Part shown: positions 50,269-59,973 of the stretch, one piece after another
Layout: each line of letters opens with the position of its first letter
How positions within the stretch are numbered: the stretch's first letter is position 1
Source: Collimonas sp. OK242
GTDB lineage: Bacteria; Pseudomonadota; Gammaproteobacteria; Burkholderiales; Burkholderiaceae_D
DNA: 64,000 bases
Reading direction: 5' to 3'
Assembly (NCBI RefSeq): GCF_900107095.1
Contig: NZ_FNOR01000021.1
Span: 1-64,000, forward strand
Program-made: the position numbers and the translations under genes
The notes under the pieces: model-generated
Database searches by the model: none
Told to the model about the DNA's origin: nothing
Seen by the model: the letters and a program-made list of their open reading frames with translations, nothing else

Positions 50269-51301
50269 GGAGTTTCTCCAGAATTTGATGTATTTGATGC
50301 GATAACGCGGCGTCAATCTGAGCTGTCACAGGAACGACCCAGATCCGCGGATCATTCTTGATGGAAGCTATTTGCCGACATTTTACTGCATCCTTTTCCG
50401 TAATCAGGATGAACTCGGCTTGCAGCGCTGCAAATGGCTTGTCGGAAAAATCATGATGATCGGGCAAGGCCAGCGCTTCGAATACCAATCCAGCCGCAGT
50501 CAGCATCGAAAAAAACCGTTGCGGATTGCCGATGCCGGCAGCGGCGGTAATCCGCAGTGCCGGGTCCTGCAAGCTGGCCAGCGCCCTCACCCGGCTCGCA
50601 TCGCCAAGCTGTACCGCTTGCTCGCCAACCAGCTGCATGCGGACAGTCGAAGCCGGCATCGAGGCTGGAATGGTTGCCGCATTCACCACGGTAAAATCAC
50701 GCCGGCGCGATGGCGGTTCACGCAAGGGCCCGGCCGGCAGCAGCCAGCCGTTGCCGACACCGCGCGCATCGAACAGCACGATTTCGATATCGCGTTGCAG
50801 ACGATAATGTTGCAAACCGTCGTCCGACAGAATCAGGTTGACCTCGGGGTGCGCTTGCAGCAATGCCTCGGCGGCGGCCACCCGGTCGCGGCCCACCACC
50901 ACCGGGCATAGCGCGCGGCCGGCAATCAGCACCGGTTCGTCGCCCACTTCGGCGGCCAGCGATGTGCCGCTTACATGGCGTACCGCGGGCTGTCCGGCGC
51001 CGGACTGAGCCGCATACCCGCGCGAGATCACGCCAGGCACATAGCCTGCTTCCCGCAGCGCTTGCACCAGCCAGATAGTCAGCGGCGTCTTGCCGGTGCC
51101 GCCGACAAAAATATTGCCTACCACGATCACCGGCACCGGCAAGCGTGTACTGGCTAGCCAGCCCGCTGCATACAGGCGGCGCCGCAGCGTCGCCACCAGG
51201 CCGAACAAGAGCGACAACGGCCATAACAGACAGGCCAGCAGACCGCGCCGCTGCCAGGCGGCGCTCAGCGTCGATTCAAGTGAAGATTTATTTGTGGCCA
51301 C
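50249..51301 (-). CDS. lpxK: Tetraacyldisaccharide 4'-kinase (LpxK)
   Basis: 350 residues. Inner-membrane kinase that phosphorylates the lipid A precursor. The start is GTG at 51301, inside the exbD end (14-bp overlap); the upstream frame is only exbD coding sequence. N-terminal membrane helix [22 protein letters not shown] and P-loop [18 protein letters not shown]. The [13 protein letters not shown] motif and the C-terminal PDHHDFSDK are LpxK hallmarks. Translationally coupled to exbD above and the Trm112-like gene below. Confidence 0.95.
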   Translation of the reverse strand: MATNKSSLESTLSAAWQRRGLLACLLWPLSLLFGLVATLRRRLYAAGWLASTRLPVPVIVVGNIFVGGTGKTPLTIWLVQALREAGYVPGVISRGYAAQSGAGQPAVRHVSGTSLAAEVGDEPVLIAGRALCPVVVGRDRVAAAEALLQAHPEVNLILSDDGLQHYRLQRDIEIVLFDARGVGNGWLLPAGPLREPPSRRRDFTVVNAATIPASMPASTVRMQLVGEQAVQLGDASRVRALASLQDPALRITAAAGIGNPQRFFSMLTAAGLVFEALALPDHHDFSDKPFAALQAEFILITEKDAVKCRQIASIKNDPRIWVVPVTAQIDAALSHQIHQILEKLRGHPTA

Positions 51302-51731
51302 TAGTCTGGGCAGCAAACGTGATCTTGTCGAAACCGGCCAGACGCGCGGCTTCCAGTACATTGATCACAGTCTGGTGGGTAGCCATGGCGTCAGCGTTGA
51401 TGATCACCACCGGGTCGCCCTTTGATTGGCCAGTCCCGCTGCCGGCTTGCGCGGCATTCTTCAGATCGAGCGCCAATGACGCCGCATCTTTCGACGACAC
51501 CTGCACGTTATTGACGGCGTACTGGCCCTGCGGATTGACCGCCACGTTGATTTCCAGCGGCTGCACCATGGCCTTGTCGGCATCGGCAGTCGGCAAGGTA
51601 ATTTGCAGCGCTGTAAATTTACTGTAGCTGGTGGTGACCATCAGGAAAATCACGATCACCAGCAGTACATCGATAAACGGAATCAGATTGATTTCGGGGT
51701 CTTCGCGACCTTTTCCCTTACGGAAATTCAT
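51288..51731 (-). CDS. exbD: ExbD/TolR family biopolymer transport protein
   Basis: 147 residues. A single membrane helix at about 17-36 (INLIPFIDVLLVIVIFLMVTTSY) with the conserved proton-sensing Asp, then a periplasmic domain. It forms an energy-transducing complex with ExbB. The gap to exbB is about 100 bp and holds the repeat copy 2. In this lineage the pair heads the lpxK cluster; a TonB partner is not encoded here. Confidence 0.93.
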   Translation of the reverse strand: MNFRKGKGREDPEINLIPFIDVLLVIVIFLMVTTSYSKFTALQITLPTADADKAMVQPLEINVAVNPQGQYAVNNVQVSSKDAASLALDLKNAAQAGSGTGQSKGDPVVIINADAMATHQTVINVLEAARLAGFDKITFAAQTSGHK

Positions 51732-51767
51732 ATATTTATTTTCTATGCAATTTAACTATCTAATCAG

Positions 51768-51822
51768 TTGGGGACAGAGTAACTCGCCACGCTACGGTGG
51801 CTCTTAAACTCTATCCCGCAAT
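51768..51822. repeat. REP-like palindromic repeat, copy 2
   Basis: Same palindromic sequence as at 9556-9628, with TTGGGGACAGAGT at the left and a diverged right arm, and the GCCACGCTACGGTGGC centre intact. Lies between exbB and exbD on the same strand. Confidence 0.75.
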
Positions 51823-51832
51823 TGTTTTTGAT

Positions 51833-52438
51833 TTATTTACGCGCGCCGTGAACAGTATCGACAAATTTTACCGCCTGCTGCTCCATATCCACGATGAAGC
51901 TATCCACCAGCGCCCGGAAGTGCCGATAGAAAACCAGCGCAGGCATGGCAATCGCCAGGCCGAACCCGGTGTTGTACAGGGAGACAGAAATGCCGTGGCC
52001 CAATTGTGCAGGATCGGCGCCGGCGCCATTGGTTGCGCCAAAAATTTCGATCATGCCGACCACGGTGCCGAACAAACCCATCAACGGCGCCAGCGACGCA
52101 ATGGTGCCGAGCGTGGTCAGGAAACGCTCCAATTCATGTGCTGTGGCCTGGCCGGCTTCTTCAATCGACTCTTTCATCAGTTCGCGCGGTGCGTCGACGT
52201 TACGCAGGCCGGCAGCCAGCACCCGTCCCAGCGGCGAATTGGTTTCCAGATTGGTAAGAACTTCAGTATTGATCTTGCCGTTGTGATAAACCCGTATCAC
52301 TTCTTGCAATAACTGCGGCGGCAAAATGCGCGGCCGACGCAGGTATACCAGACGTTCGATAATCAATGCGGTGGCAATGATGGAGGCAATTAACAAAAAC
52401 CAGATCGGCCAGCCCGCAGCTTGAATAATGGCAAACAA
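51833..52438 (-). CDS. exbB: MotA/TolQ/ExbB family proton channel (ExbB)
   Basis: 201 residues. Three-helix proton-channel protein. Start taken as TTG at 52438 because AAGGAG is 6 nt upstream and the protein then opens FAIIQAAGWPIWFLLIASIIATALIIERL. The conserved APLMGLFGTVVGMIEIFGA and the final membrane helix (LGHGISVSLYNTGFGLAIAMPALVFYRHF) are typical. Partner of ExbD. Confidence 0.93.
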   Translation of the reverse strand: MFAIIQAAGWPIWFLLIASIIATALIIERLVYLRRPRILPPQLLQEVIRVYHNGKINTEVLTNLETNSPLGRVLAAGLRNVDAPRELMKESIEEAGQATAHELERFLTTLGTIASLAPLMGLFGTVVGMIEIFGATNGAGADPAQLGHGISVSLYNTGFGLAIAMPALVFYRHFRALVDSFIVDMEQQAVKFVDTVHGARK

Positions 52439-53114
52439 AAGAAACTCCTTGGTGAAATCGCATTCAATATCGACAAATGCAGATGAGGGGTTCATCAGCA
52501 TGGATGCAGAATGTAACTTGTTGAAGCCTTGTGAGCAAGCGCGAGTAGCGTTGCGAGGCGGAAATTTTACGACTAACTCATCAATGACGAAGCAATGACT
52601 GAGCAAGGCGCCAAGTTCCGCACATATTATGTGAACAAGATTGTGGACAAGTACCTAACTCAGCAGCGAAGTCCATGATTTCAAAGGATTTTTTTGTACT
52701 GCATGAAAAACGTGCAGACTTTGCCTGCGGCGCGCGGCCAAAGTTCTCCACAGATTTTGGGGATAACTTTGTGAACAAGCACACTGGAATCACACGAAGT
52801 CCTTGATTGGAAACGCTTTTCCGCTACTGTCACGGATAGCTGCAAATGCGCCTGAAACGGCGTTTTACGGATGGCGACTACGATTTTTTGCATCTTTCAT
52901 GATCGTTTTAGCATGGCGTGCCCTGCGGATATCCACAAAGTTTCGCCTACCCATAGTTACCCACAGATTATGTGGATAAGCTTGTGTGCAAGCACACTGC
53001 AATCTGAGCAAGCCCTTGATTTGTTTCGCTTTTCCATTGATGTTCAGCGACCGTGCTTTACAATGTCAACGCTGCGGCGCATCACCCGCGAATAAAGACT
53101 CCTTGAAAGCCCGT
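52439..53114. other. Intergenic region between exbB and xseA
   Basis: 676 bp between divergent genes without a convincing gene. Most of it is the diverged threefold repeat with DnaA-box-like sequences (52615-53035). The xseA promoter must lie in the last part; TTTACAATG near 53058 could be its -10. Confidence 0.6.
52615..53035. repeat. Three diverged repeats rich in DnaA-box-like sequences
   Basis: Cores at 52615 (A), 52743 (B) and 52956 (C). B and C match at about 62 of 80 positions by hand count; A is more diverged. Each core has a left box and a right inverted box. In C these are TTACCCACA (52957-52965) and a perfect TGTGGATAA (52971-52979); in B, TTCTCCACA and TGGGGATAA; in A, TTCCGCACA and TGTGAACAA. 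Extra boxes: TGTGGACAA (52642-52650), TGTGAACAA (52770-52778), ATATCCACA (52929-52937). The shared tail reads AAGCACACTG. Confidence 0.7.
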
Positions 53115-54476
53115 ATGAATTTTTCCAGCACCACCGACAACCATTCCAGCGGACCGCCAGTACTGACCGTCTCCGCCTTGAATCAAGCTGTTGCGCGCAT
53201 GCTGGAACGCAGCTTTCCACTAGCCTGGGTCTCAGGCGAGATATCGAATTTCAAAAGCTACGCCTCCGGCCACTGGTACTTCACGCTGAAGGACGACGCG
53301 GCGCAAGTGCGCGGTGTGATGTTCAAGGGCCGCGCCCAGCATGCCGGCTTCACTCCGCGCGACGGCGACAAGGTTGAAGTGCGGGCGCTGGTGACGCTGT
53401 ATGCTGCGCGCGGCGACTACCAGCTCAACGTCGAAGCGATCCGGCGCGCCGGGGTCGGCAATCTGTATGAAGCATTCCTACGCCTGAAAGAGAAGCTGAA
53501 TGCGGAAGGTTTATTCGATCCGGCCCGCAAACGGCCGCTGCCGCAATTCGCGCGCTGCATCGGCATCGTCACCAGCCTGCAGGCGGCGGCGCTGCGCGAC
53601 ATCTTGAGCGCACTGGCGCGCCGCGCGCCGCACGTGCGTGTGATCCTGTATCCAACGCCGGTGCAAGGCGACGGCGCGGCGGAAAAGATCGCGCGCGCCA
53701 TCAATACCGCCGCCGCGCGCGCCGAATGCGAACTGCTGCTGGTGTGCCGCGGCGGCGGCAGTATCGAAGACCTATGGTCGTTCAACGACGAAGCGGTAGC
53801 GCGCGCCATCGTCGCAGCGCCGATGCCGGTGATTTCCGGCGTCGGCCACGAAACCGATTTCACGATTGCCGATTTTGCCGCCGACTTGCGCGCCGCCACC
53901 CCCACTGCCGCCGCTGAACTGGCAACGGTGCCGCGTGCCGACTGGCTGGCGACGCTGGAGACGCATGCCGATGACCTGACACGCGCCTTGCGGCGCCAGC
54001 TCGGCGAAGCCAGCCAGACCCTGGACTGGCTGAGCCGTCGCCTGACCAGCCCGGCAACCACCATCGCCCATGAACGACTCAAGCTGCAAAGCCTGCAAGC
54101 CAGGCTGCTGCACGCCACCCGCATCCCGCTAACCCAGTCGCGTTACGCGCTGCTCAATCTGCGCACGCGCCTGGCCGCTCACATCCCCAGCACCGTGGCG
54201 CCACGCAATGCATTGCTGGAACAAAGCCGGCGCCTTAGCGGCGCCATGGCCGCGCAAAGCCGGCATGGCCGCCAGGCGCTGGCGGCGCTGAATGCGCAGC
54301 TGGAACTGCTCAATCCGCAACGCACGCTGGAGCGCGGCTACGCCATCATCTCGGATGCCAAGGGTCATGTGATCCGCACGCCGCAGGCCTTGCAACCGCG
54401 CCATGTGATCACGGTGCAATTGGCTGAAGGCAGCGCCAAGGTCGGCATAGACAGCGTGCAGGCTACACTCGGTTAA
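53115..54476 (+). CDS. xseA: Exodeoxyribonuclease VII large subunit
   Basis: 453 residues from [24 protein letters not shown]; the frame is open 129 bp upstream but unconserved. An OB-fold N-terminal domain ([38 protein letters not shown]) is followed by the catalytic domain ([64 protein letters not shown]) and coiled-coil helices. The nuclease partner is XseB, not encoded nearby. Degrades single-stranded DNA; part of DNA repair. Confidence 0.96.
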   Translation: MNFSSTTDNHSSGPPVLTVSALNQAVARMLERSFPLAWVSGEISNFKSYASGHWYFTLKDDAAQVRGVMFKGRAQHAGFTPRDGDKVEVRALVTLYAARGDYQLNVEAIRRAGVGNLYEAFLRLKEKLNAEGLFDPARKRPLPQFARCIGIVTSLQAAALRDILSALARRAPHVRVILYPTPVQGDGAAEKIARAINTAAARAECELLLVCRGGGSIEDLWSFNDEAVARAIVAAPMPVISGVGHETDFTIADFAADLRAATPTAAAELATVPRADWLATLETHADDLTRALRRQLGEASQTLDWLSRRLTSPATTIAHERLKLQSLQARLLHATRIPLTQSRYALLNLRTRLAAHIPSTVAPRNALLEQSRRLSGAMAAQSRHGRQALAALNAQLELLNPQRTLERGYAIISDAKGHVIRTPQALQPRHVITVQLAEGSAKVGIDSVQATLG

Positions 54477-54637
54477 GACTGATTAGTAATTAGTAAAGGA
54501 TTAGTAAAGGCAAGAAGAATTCGTCAGCATGCTGCATGGATCAGCTAAGCGCTTTACAATAGCCCTTTCCTGGAAACTGTTCTGAGATGTATAGGCAACA
54601 GCTTCTTTGTAATCCCAATAAAACTATAGGACACAAT

Positions 54638-55216
54638 ATGGCACACACACTCCCGCCCCTGCCGTACGATATGGACGCATTGGCTCCACACATCTCCAAG
54701 GAAACCCTGGAATATCACTATGGCAAACATCACCAGACCTATGTGACTAACCTGAACAACCTGATTCCTGGCACAGAATTCGAAAACGCATCGCTGGAAG
54801 ACATCGTCAAGAAATCTTCCGGCGGCGTTTTCAACAATGCAGCGCAAATCTGGAACCACACTTTCTACTGGAACAGCCTGTCGCCAAAAGGCGGCGGCGC
54901 CCCGACCGGCGCATTGGCAGATGCGATCAACGCCAAGTGGGGTTCGTTCGACAAATTCAAGGAAGAACTGACCAAAACTGCAATCGGCACTTTCGGTTCC
55001 GGCTGGGCCTGGCTGGTAAAGAATGCTGACGGTTCGCTCGGCCTGGTATCGACTTCCAACGCAGCCACACCGCTGACCACCGACGCCAAGCCTTTGATCA
55101 CGGTCGACGTATGGGAACATGCTTACTACATCGACTACCGCAATGCCCGTCCAAAATACCTGGAAGCATTCTGGGCATTGGCGAATTGGGAATTTGCTTC
55201 GCAAAATTTCGCATAA
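54638..55216 (+). CDS. sodB: Superoxide dismutase [Fe] (SodB)
   Basis: 192 residues starting [36 protein letters not shown]. Metal ligands: His in YHYGKHH, His in IWNHTFYW, and Asp and His in [25 protein letters not shown] with the Gln in this position favours Fe. A -10-like TACAAT (54555-54560) precedes it. A strong terminator follows. Cytosolic. Confidence 0.97.
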   Translation: MAHTLPPLPYDMDALAPHISKETLEYHYGKHHQTYVTNLNNLIPGTEFENASLEDIVKKSSGGVFNNAAQIWNHTFYWNSLSPKGGGAPTGALADAINAKWGSFDKFKEELTKTAIGTFGSGWAWLVKNADGSLGLVSTSNAATPLTTDAKPLITVDVWEHAYYIDYRNARPKYLEAFWALANWEFASQNFA

Positions 55217-55281
55217 AAATTTCGCATAAGACAAACTTGTGGCGGTCGATAAGGATTCAAAAACTCATCGACCTCACATGT

Positions 55282-55319
55282 AAAAATAGCGCTGGCTTTA
55301 CCGCCAGCGCTATTTTTTT
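55282..55319. terminator. Bidirectional terminator after sodB
   Basis: AAAAATAGCGCTGGC, loop TTTACC, GCCAGCGCTATTTTTTT; T-runs on both strands. It lies between convergent sodB and the TetR gene. Confidence 0.9.
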
Positions 55320-55962
55320 ATCCGCGCCTCGAATTTTCTTGAACCTGCTCCGGTCTGGCGATCGCCCGCCACAGCATTTTGAACAGTGCATTCGCCTGCA
55401 GCGCCAGCGGCTCCTTTTCGCCGCGCATCGTATGCATATGCACCAGCCTTTCCAGGATGCCGATGAAATAATCCAGCAGGATTTTTTCATCCACTTCATC
55501 AGTCAACACGCCTTGCGCACGGCCGTCGGTCAAGGTCTTCATCAATACTTCCATCATTTCCGGTTGCCGGAAAGTGCGGTCGCGCCCCCATGCGCTGATC
55601 TGCAGCGAACTCATGATGAGCTGGCTTACCTTGGGATTACGGTCAAAAAAATCCAGCACGACCCAGAACACCTTGCGCAATTTGTCCTGGCAACTCTCGA
55701 TGCCCTGCAAGTGATCGAGCATGCGCGAAGCCAGCGTGCCCAGCCAGGCTTCCAGACAGGCAAACAGCAGCGCCTCCTTGCTGCCGTAGTATTTATAAAT
55801 TGTCTGCAGGGAGACGCCGGCGGCGCTGGCGATCTCACCGAAACTGACGCTATGGAATCCGCGTTCTGAAAACAAATCCAGCACTGCGCTCTCTATCCTC
55901 TGCCTGATCAGAGGCTTGAGCAAGGCGCGGTCCAGTACGATTTTCTGTTTTTCCGATGGCAT
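55318..55962 (-). CDS. TetR family transcriptional regulator of the beta-oxidation locus
   Basis: 214 residues. The N-terminal helix-turn-helix spans about 18-62 (IRQRIESAVLDLFSERGFHSVSFGEIASAAGVSLQTIYKYYGSKEALL). The C-terminal ligand-binding part is helical. Divergent from the thiolase gene with a 201-bp intergenic region bearing two GTAAT-N4-ATTAC palindromes; two more lie ahead of the acyl-CoA dehydrogenase operon. Inferred to repress both arms and itself until an acyl-CoA-type ligand binds. Related in role to PsrA/FadR-type TetR regulators. Confidence 0.88.
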   Translation of the reverse strand: MPSEKQKIVLDRALLKPLIRQRIESAVLDLFSERGFHSVSFGEIASAAGVSLQTIYKYYGSKEALLFACLEAWLGTLASRMLDHLQGIESCQDKLRKVFWVVLDFFDRNPKVSQLIMSSLQISAWGRDRTFRQPEMMEVLMKTLTDGRAQGVLTDEVDEKILLDYFIGILERLVHMHTMRGEKEPLALQANALFKMLWRAIARPEQVQENSRRG

Positions 55963-55988
55963 GGGTTAATTGTGATTATGTTATATGT

Positions 55989-56002
55989 GTAATTATTATT
56001 AC
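55989..56002. promoter_or_regulatory. GTAAT-N4-ATTAC palindrome, site 1 (TetR gene side)
   Basis: GTAATTATTATTAC, 27 bp upstream of the TetR start. Positioned for autoregulation. Confidence 0.6.
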
Positions 56003-56050
56003 GTCTTTGACGCACGCAATTCAGCGCGCCGGTTTAGAGTGAATTACCAA

Positions 56051-56079
56051 TTGACGCTGGCCATTGCCTTCACTAAAGT
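56051..56079 (+). promoter_or_regulatory. Candidate promoter for the thiolase-fadB operon
   Basis: TTGACG (56051-56056), 17-bp spacer, TAAAGT (56074-56079). Transcription would begin near 56086, upstream of palindrome site 2. Confidence 0.4.
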
Positions 56080-56125
56080 GGGTGTTCAGCACGAGTCGGA
56101 CGCCAAGCGAGACATCAAGCAAAGT

Positions 56126-56139
56126 GTAATTTCAATTAC
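56126..56139. promoter_or_regulatory. GTAAT-N4-ATTAC palindrome, site 2 (thiolase side)
   Basis: GTAATTTCAATTAC with 6-bp perfect arms, 25 bp before the thiolase ATG. Confidence 0.6.
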
Positions 56140-56163
56140 CAGAACATACAAGCCGGAGACGCT

Positions 56164-57369
56164 ATGACTGAAGCCTATATTTTCGATTCCGTACGAACCC
56201 CGCGCGGCAAGGGCAAGAAAGACGGCCGCCTGCATCAGGTAACGCCGGTCAATTTGCTGGCCCAGTTGCTGCAAGCGCTGGAACAACGCAACCGCCTTGA
56301 TACCTCGCAGGTCGACGACGTGGTACTCGGCTGCGTGACGCCGCTCGGCGAGCAAGGCGCGGACATCGCCCGCACCGCAGTGCTGTATGCCGGCTGGGAC
56401 CAGTCGGTGCCGGGAGTGACGCAATCGCGGTTTTGCGCCTCGGGCCTGGAATCTGTCAACCTGGCGGCGATGAAAGTCATGTCTGGCCAGGAACAGCTGG
56501 TGGTGGCTGGCGGCGTTGAAAGCATGTCGCGCTGGGCCATGGGCTCGGATGGCGGGGCCTGGTTCATGGATCCGCGGGTCAACCAGATCACCGGCTTTGC
56601 GCCGCAAGGCATAGGCGCCGACCTGATCGCGACGCTGGAAAACTTCTCACGCAGCGACGTCGATAATTTTGCGCTGCAATCGCAACAGAACGCTGCGCGC
56701 GCCCGCGCCGAAGGCCGTTTCAACAAATCCCTGATTGCAGTCAGGGACCTGAATGGCATGGTGATACTGGATCATGACGAATACATCCGCGCCCAAACCA
56801 CGATAGAGAACCTGGCGGCGCTGAATCCGGCCTTCGAGCAAATCGGCCAGATGGGCTTCGATGCGACGGCGCTGCGTAAATACACTACTGTCGAAAAGAT
56901 CAACCATGTCCATCATGCCGGGAATTCCTCCGGCATCGTCGATGGCGCCGCGCTGGTATTGGTCGGCAGCAAAGAAATGGGCCAGAAACTGGGATTGAAA
57001 CCGCGTGCCAGGATCGTCGCCGCCGCCGTCACCGGCTCGGAGCCGACCATCATGCTGACCGGCATCGCCCCCGCCGCACGCAAAGCGCTGGCCAAGGCCA
57101 AGATGGCGGCGCAGGATATCGACCTGTTTGAAATCAATGAAGCGTTTGCCGCAGTTGTCATGCGCGCCGTCCGCGATCTCGATATCGACCCGGGCCGGGT
57201 CAACGTCAACGGCGGCTCCATCGCCATGGGGCATCCGCTGGGTGCGACCGGCGCCATGATTCTCGGCACCGCGCTGGACGAGCTGGAACGCAGCGGCAAG
57301 GCGACGGCCTTGATCTCGCTGTGCGTCGGCGGCGGCATGGGTATCGCCACCATCATCGAACGAATTTGA
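56164..57369 (+). CDS. Acetyl-CoA C-acyltransferase (thiolase)
   Basis: 401 residues. Catalytic Cys in [18 protein letters not shown] (about residue 91), [11 protein letters not shown], His in [15 protein letters not shown], and the second Cys in [11 protein letters not shown] near the C-terminus. It cleaves 3-ketoacyl-CoA in beta-oxidation. GGAGA is 4 nt before the ATG. It is followed by repeat copy 3 and then a FadB-like multienzyme; together they resemble a fadAB pair in reversed order. Confidence 0.94.
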   Translation: MTEAYIFDSVRTPRGKGKKDGRLHQVTPVNLLAQLLQALEQRNRLDTSQVDDVVLGCVTPLGEQGADIARTAVLYAGWDQSVPGVTQSRFCASGLESVNLAAMKVMSGQEQLVVAGGVESMSRWAMGSDGGAWFMDPRVNQITGFAPQGIGADLIATLENFSRSDVDNFALQSQQNAARARAEGRFNKSLIAVRDLNGMVILDHDEYIRAQTTIENLAALNPAFEQIGQMGFDATALRKYTTVEKINHVHHAGNSSGIVDGAALVLVGSKEMGQKLGLKPRARIVAAAVTGSEPTIMLTGIAPAARKALAKAKMAAQDIDLFEINEAFAAVVMRAVRDLDIDPGRVNVNGGSIAMGHPLGATGAMILGTALDELERSGKATALISLCVGGGMGIATIIERI

Positions 57370-57372
57370 TCA

Positions 57373-57430
57373 TTGAGGGCAAGAGTTTAAGAGCCGCCGC
57401 AGCGTGGCGGATTACCCTGCCCCCGACACC
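57373..57430. repeat. REP-like palindromic repeat, copy 3 (inverted)
   Basis: TTGAGGGCAAGAGTTTAAGA followed by GCCGCCGCAGCGTGGCGG; inverse orientation relative to copies 1 and 2. It sits between thiolase and FadB genes within an operon. Confidence 0.7.
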
Positions 57431-57445
57431 TTAGAAAGCCAGATC

Positions 57446-59578
57446 ATGAGTGTAAATTTCCAAAAAGATGCGGACAATATCGTCACCTTGACCCTCGACA
57501 TGCCCGGGCGTTCGATGAATGTCTTGAACGAGGCGCTGACCGCGCCGTTCATGGCAGCGATTGCCAATATCGAAGCCGATCCCGCCATCGCCGGCGTCAT
57601 CATCACCTCGGGCAAGGCGGATTTCGTCGCCGGCGCCGACATTGAAAAACTGTTTCAAATCACCGAAGCGCAAGCCGCTTTCGATCTGGCGCAGGAATTC
57701 AAAGGCTTGCTGCGGCGCCTGGAACTGTGCGGCCGGCCGGTAGTGGCTGCACTCAACGGCACCGCACTGGGCGGTGGACTGGAGCTGGCGTTGGCCTGCC
57801 ATTACCGCATCGCCATCGACAATCCGAAAGCCAAATTCGGCCTGCCCGAAGTCAAGCTCGGCCTGCTGCCAGGAGGCGGCGGCACGCAGCGCTTGCCACG
57901 CATGATCGGCATCCAGAGCGCATTGCAGCTGATGCTGGAAGGCAAGGAGCTACGCGCCGAAGAAGCGCTGCAACAAGGAATCGTGCAAGAGCTGGCAAGC
58001 GACAGGGAAGATCTGCTGGCAAGAGCCAAAGCCTGGTGCCTCGCCAACCCCAAGGCAAAGCAACCATGGGACGACAAGAAATTCCGCTGGCCGGGCGGCG
58101 ACTCGAGAAGCCCGGGCAACGGCCAGCTGTGGGCGATCGCGCCCTCGATGGCAAGCGCCAAGACCCATGGTAACTATCCGGCAGCCACCAACATCATGAG
58201 CTGCGTATTCGAAGGCGGCATTGTCGATTTCGATACCGGCTGCGAAATCGAATCGCGCTACTTCGTCAACTGCGCCTTGTCGCCGGTCGCGAAGAACATG
58301 ATCGGTACGCTGTGGTTCCAGCTCAACGCCATCAACAAGGGCAAGTCGCGGCCGCAAGGCATTGCTCCATCCAAAGTCCGTAAGGTCGGGATACTTGGCG
58401 CCGGGATGATGGGCGCCGGCATTGCCTACGCCTCGGCCAAGGCAGGCATAGAAGTGGTGCTGCTGGATAACAGCATGGCAACCGCGGAAAGCGGCAAGGA
58501 CTACTCCGGCAAACTGCTCGACAAGGCGATCCGGCGCAAGCAGCAAACTGCGGAAGGCAAGGAAACTTTGCTGAACCGTATCAGGCCGACCGTGGATTTC
58601 AACGATCTGGCAAGCTGCGATCTGATTATCGAGGCCGTCTTTGAAGATCGCCAGGTCAAGGCAGAGGTCACCCGGAAAACCGAGGCGTTGATCAGTCCAG
58701 ACGCGGTGTTCGCATCGAATACCTCAACCTTGCCGATCACCGGCCTGGCGCAAGCCAGCGTGCGGCCGGAAAACTTCATCGGCCTGCATTTCTTTTCACC
58801 GGTAGACAAGATGCCGCTGGTTGAAATCATCATCGGCCAGCATACCAGCCCGCAAACGCTGGCGCGTGGTTTCGACTATGTGCAGCAGATCAAGAAAACC
58901 CCGATCGTGGTCAACGATTCGCGCGGCTTTTACACCTCGCGGGTATTTGGCACTTACGTGATGGAAGGCTTGAAACTGCTGATGGAAGGCCAGCATCCGC
59001 GCGCGATCGAAATGGCCGGCCTGCAGGCCGGCATGCCGGTTGGCCCGCTGGCGGTGCATGACGAAGTCAGCCTGTCCTTGTCGCTCCACATCCTGGAACA
59101 GACCCGCAAGGATTTCGCCGCGGCTGGCCAGACTTTTGCCGGCCATCCGGCCGATCCCGGGCTGGAAAAAATGGTGAAGCAACTAGACCGTAAAGGGAAG
59201 AAAGCCGGCAAGGGGTTTTATGATTACCCCGAGAATGCAAGCAAGCATCTGTGGCCCGGTTTGCAGCAGGCCTTTCCGCTCGCTGCAACACAGTTGCCGC
59301 AAAAGGATTTGATTGAGCGCATGATGTTTGTGCAAGCCAACGAAGCGGCCAAATGCTATGAGGAAAAGGTGGTGATGACTGTCGCCGACACCAATATCGG
59401 CAGCATTTTCGGCTGGGGCTTTGCGCCGTTTCAAGGCGGCGCACTGCAATACATCAATGCCTATGGCGTCGCCAATTTTGTCAAACGGGCGCATCAGCTC
59501 TCGGCGCAATTCGGCAGCTATTTCGCGCCGGCGGCAATATTGGTGAAAATGGCGGAACAAGGCAAGCACTTTGAATGA
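57446..59578 (+). CDS. FadB/FadJ-like multienzyme: enoyl-CoA hydratase and 3-hydroxyacyl-CoA dehydrogenase
   Basis: 710 residues from MSVNFQKDADNIVTLTLDMP; the frame is open 42 bp upstream inside the repeat. Hydratase domain at about 1-190 with oxyanion GGGLELALACHYRIA and PEVKLGLLPGGGGTQRLPR carrying a catalytic Glu. The NAD domain begins near 311 (VGILGAGMMGAGIAYASAKAG), then HFFSPVDKMPLVEII and the C-terminal dehydrogenase domains. It performs hydration and oxidation of enoyl-CoA to 3-ketoacyl-CoA. Confidence 0.95.
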   Translation: MSVNFQKDADNIVTLTLDMPGRSMNVLNEALTAPFMAAIANIEADPAIAGVIITSGKADFVAGADIEKLFQITEAQAAFDLAQEFKGLLRRLELCGRPVVAALNGTALGGGLELALACHYRIAIDNPKAKFGLPEVKLGLLPGGGGTQRLPRMIGIQSALQLMLEGKELRAEEALQQGIVQELASDREDLLARAKAWCLANPKAKQPWDDKKFRWPGGDSRSPGNGQLWAIAPSMASAKTHGNYPAATNIMSCVFEGGIVDFDTGCEIESRYFVNCALSPVAKNMIGTLWFQLNAINKGKSRPQGIAPSKVRKVGILGAGMMGAGIAYASAKAGIEVVLLDNSMATAESGKDYSGKLLDKAIRRKQQTAEGKETLLNRIRPTVDFNDLASCDLIIEAVFEDRQVKAEVTRKTEALISPDAVFASNTSTLPITGLAQASVRPENFIGLHFFSPVDKMPLVEIIIGQHTSPQTLARGFDYVQQIKKTPIVVNDSRGFYTSRVFGTYVMEGLKLLMEGQHPRAIEMAGLQAGMPVGPLAVHDEVSLSLSLHILEQTRKDFAAAGQTFAGHPADPGLEKMVKQLDRKGKKAGKGFYDYPENASKHLWPGLQQAFPLAATQLPQKDLIERMMFVQANEAAKCYEEKVVMTVADTNIGSIFGWGFAPFQGGALQYINAYGVANFVKRAHQLSAQFGSYFAPAAILVKMAEQGKHFE

Positions 59579-59623
59579 CATGATGCGGCTCTTCATCGAC
59601 GCCGATGAAGGACCGCAGGTAAT

Positions 59624-59941
59624 TCAGGCAATCTTGCTGGCGTCAAACAAAGTAGGAATCCGCTGGGCGAGCATCATGTCGCCCTTCAGTTTCAGCTTGC
59701 CGCTCATGAACGCCATGGCACCGTTCAGCTCCCCCTTCAGCATCGCCTTCAAATCCTCATCCGCCATCGTCAGCGCTACGTCTGCAGTATCGAGCACGCC
59801 TTCATGCGCGGTGCATGTTCCGTGATCGATCAGCAGGTACATCGGGTTAGCAATATCGAATTGTATGCTTTTTTCCATATCCGCCGCGGCGACCGTATTC
59901 AAGCCGGACGGCATGAGTTTGATGATGTCGTTGACTGTCAT
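59624..59941 (-). CDS. SCP2 sterol-carrier domain protein
   Basis: 105-residue single-domain SCP2 protein (IQFDIANPMYLLIDHGTCTAHEG; DVALTMADEDLKAMLKGELNGAMAFMSGKLKLKGDMMLAQRIP), a lipid/acyl-CoA-binding fold. In eukaryotes such a domain is part of MFE-2 and of SCPx thiolase. It is the last gene of the minus-strand arm of the locus, convergent with FadB. Confidence 0.93.
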   Translation of the reverse strand: MTVNDIIKLMPSGLNTVAAADMEKSIQFDIANPMYLLIDHGTCTAHEGVLDTADVALTMADEDLKAMLKGELNGAMAFMSGKLKLKGDMMLAQRIPTLFDASKIA

Positions 59942-59973
59942 TTCATTTCCTCTGGTTAATTAAAAAATCTGTT

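Noticed and set aside
52615-53035. Chromosomal replication origin
   Set aside because: No dnaA, dnaN, gyrB, rpmH or AT-rich unwinding region nearby; only the box cluster supports it.
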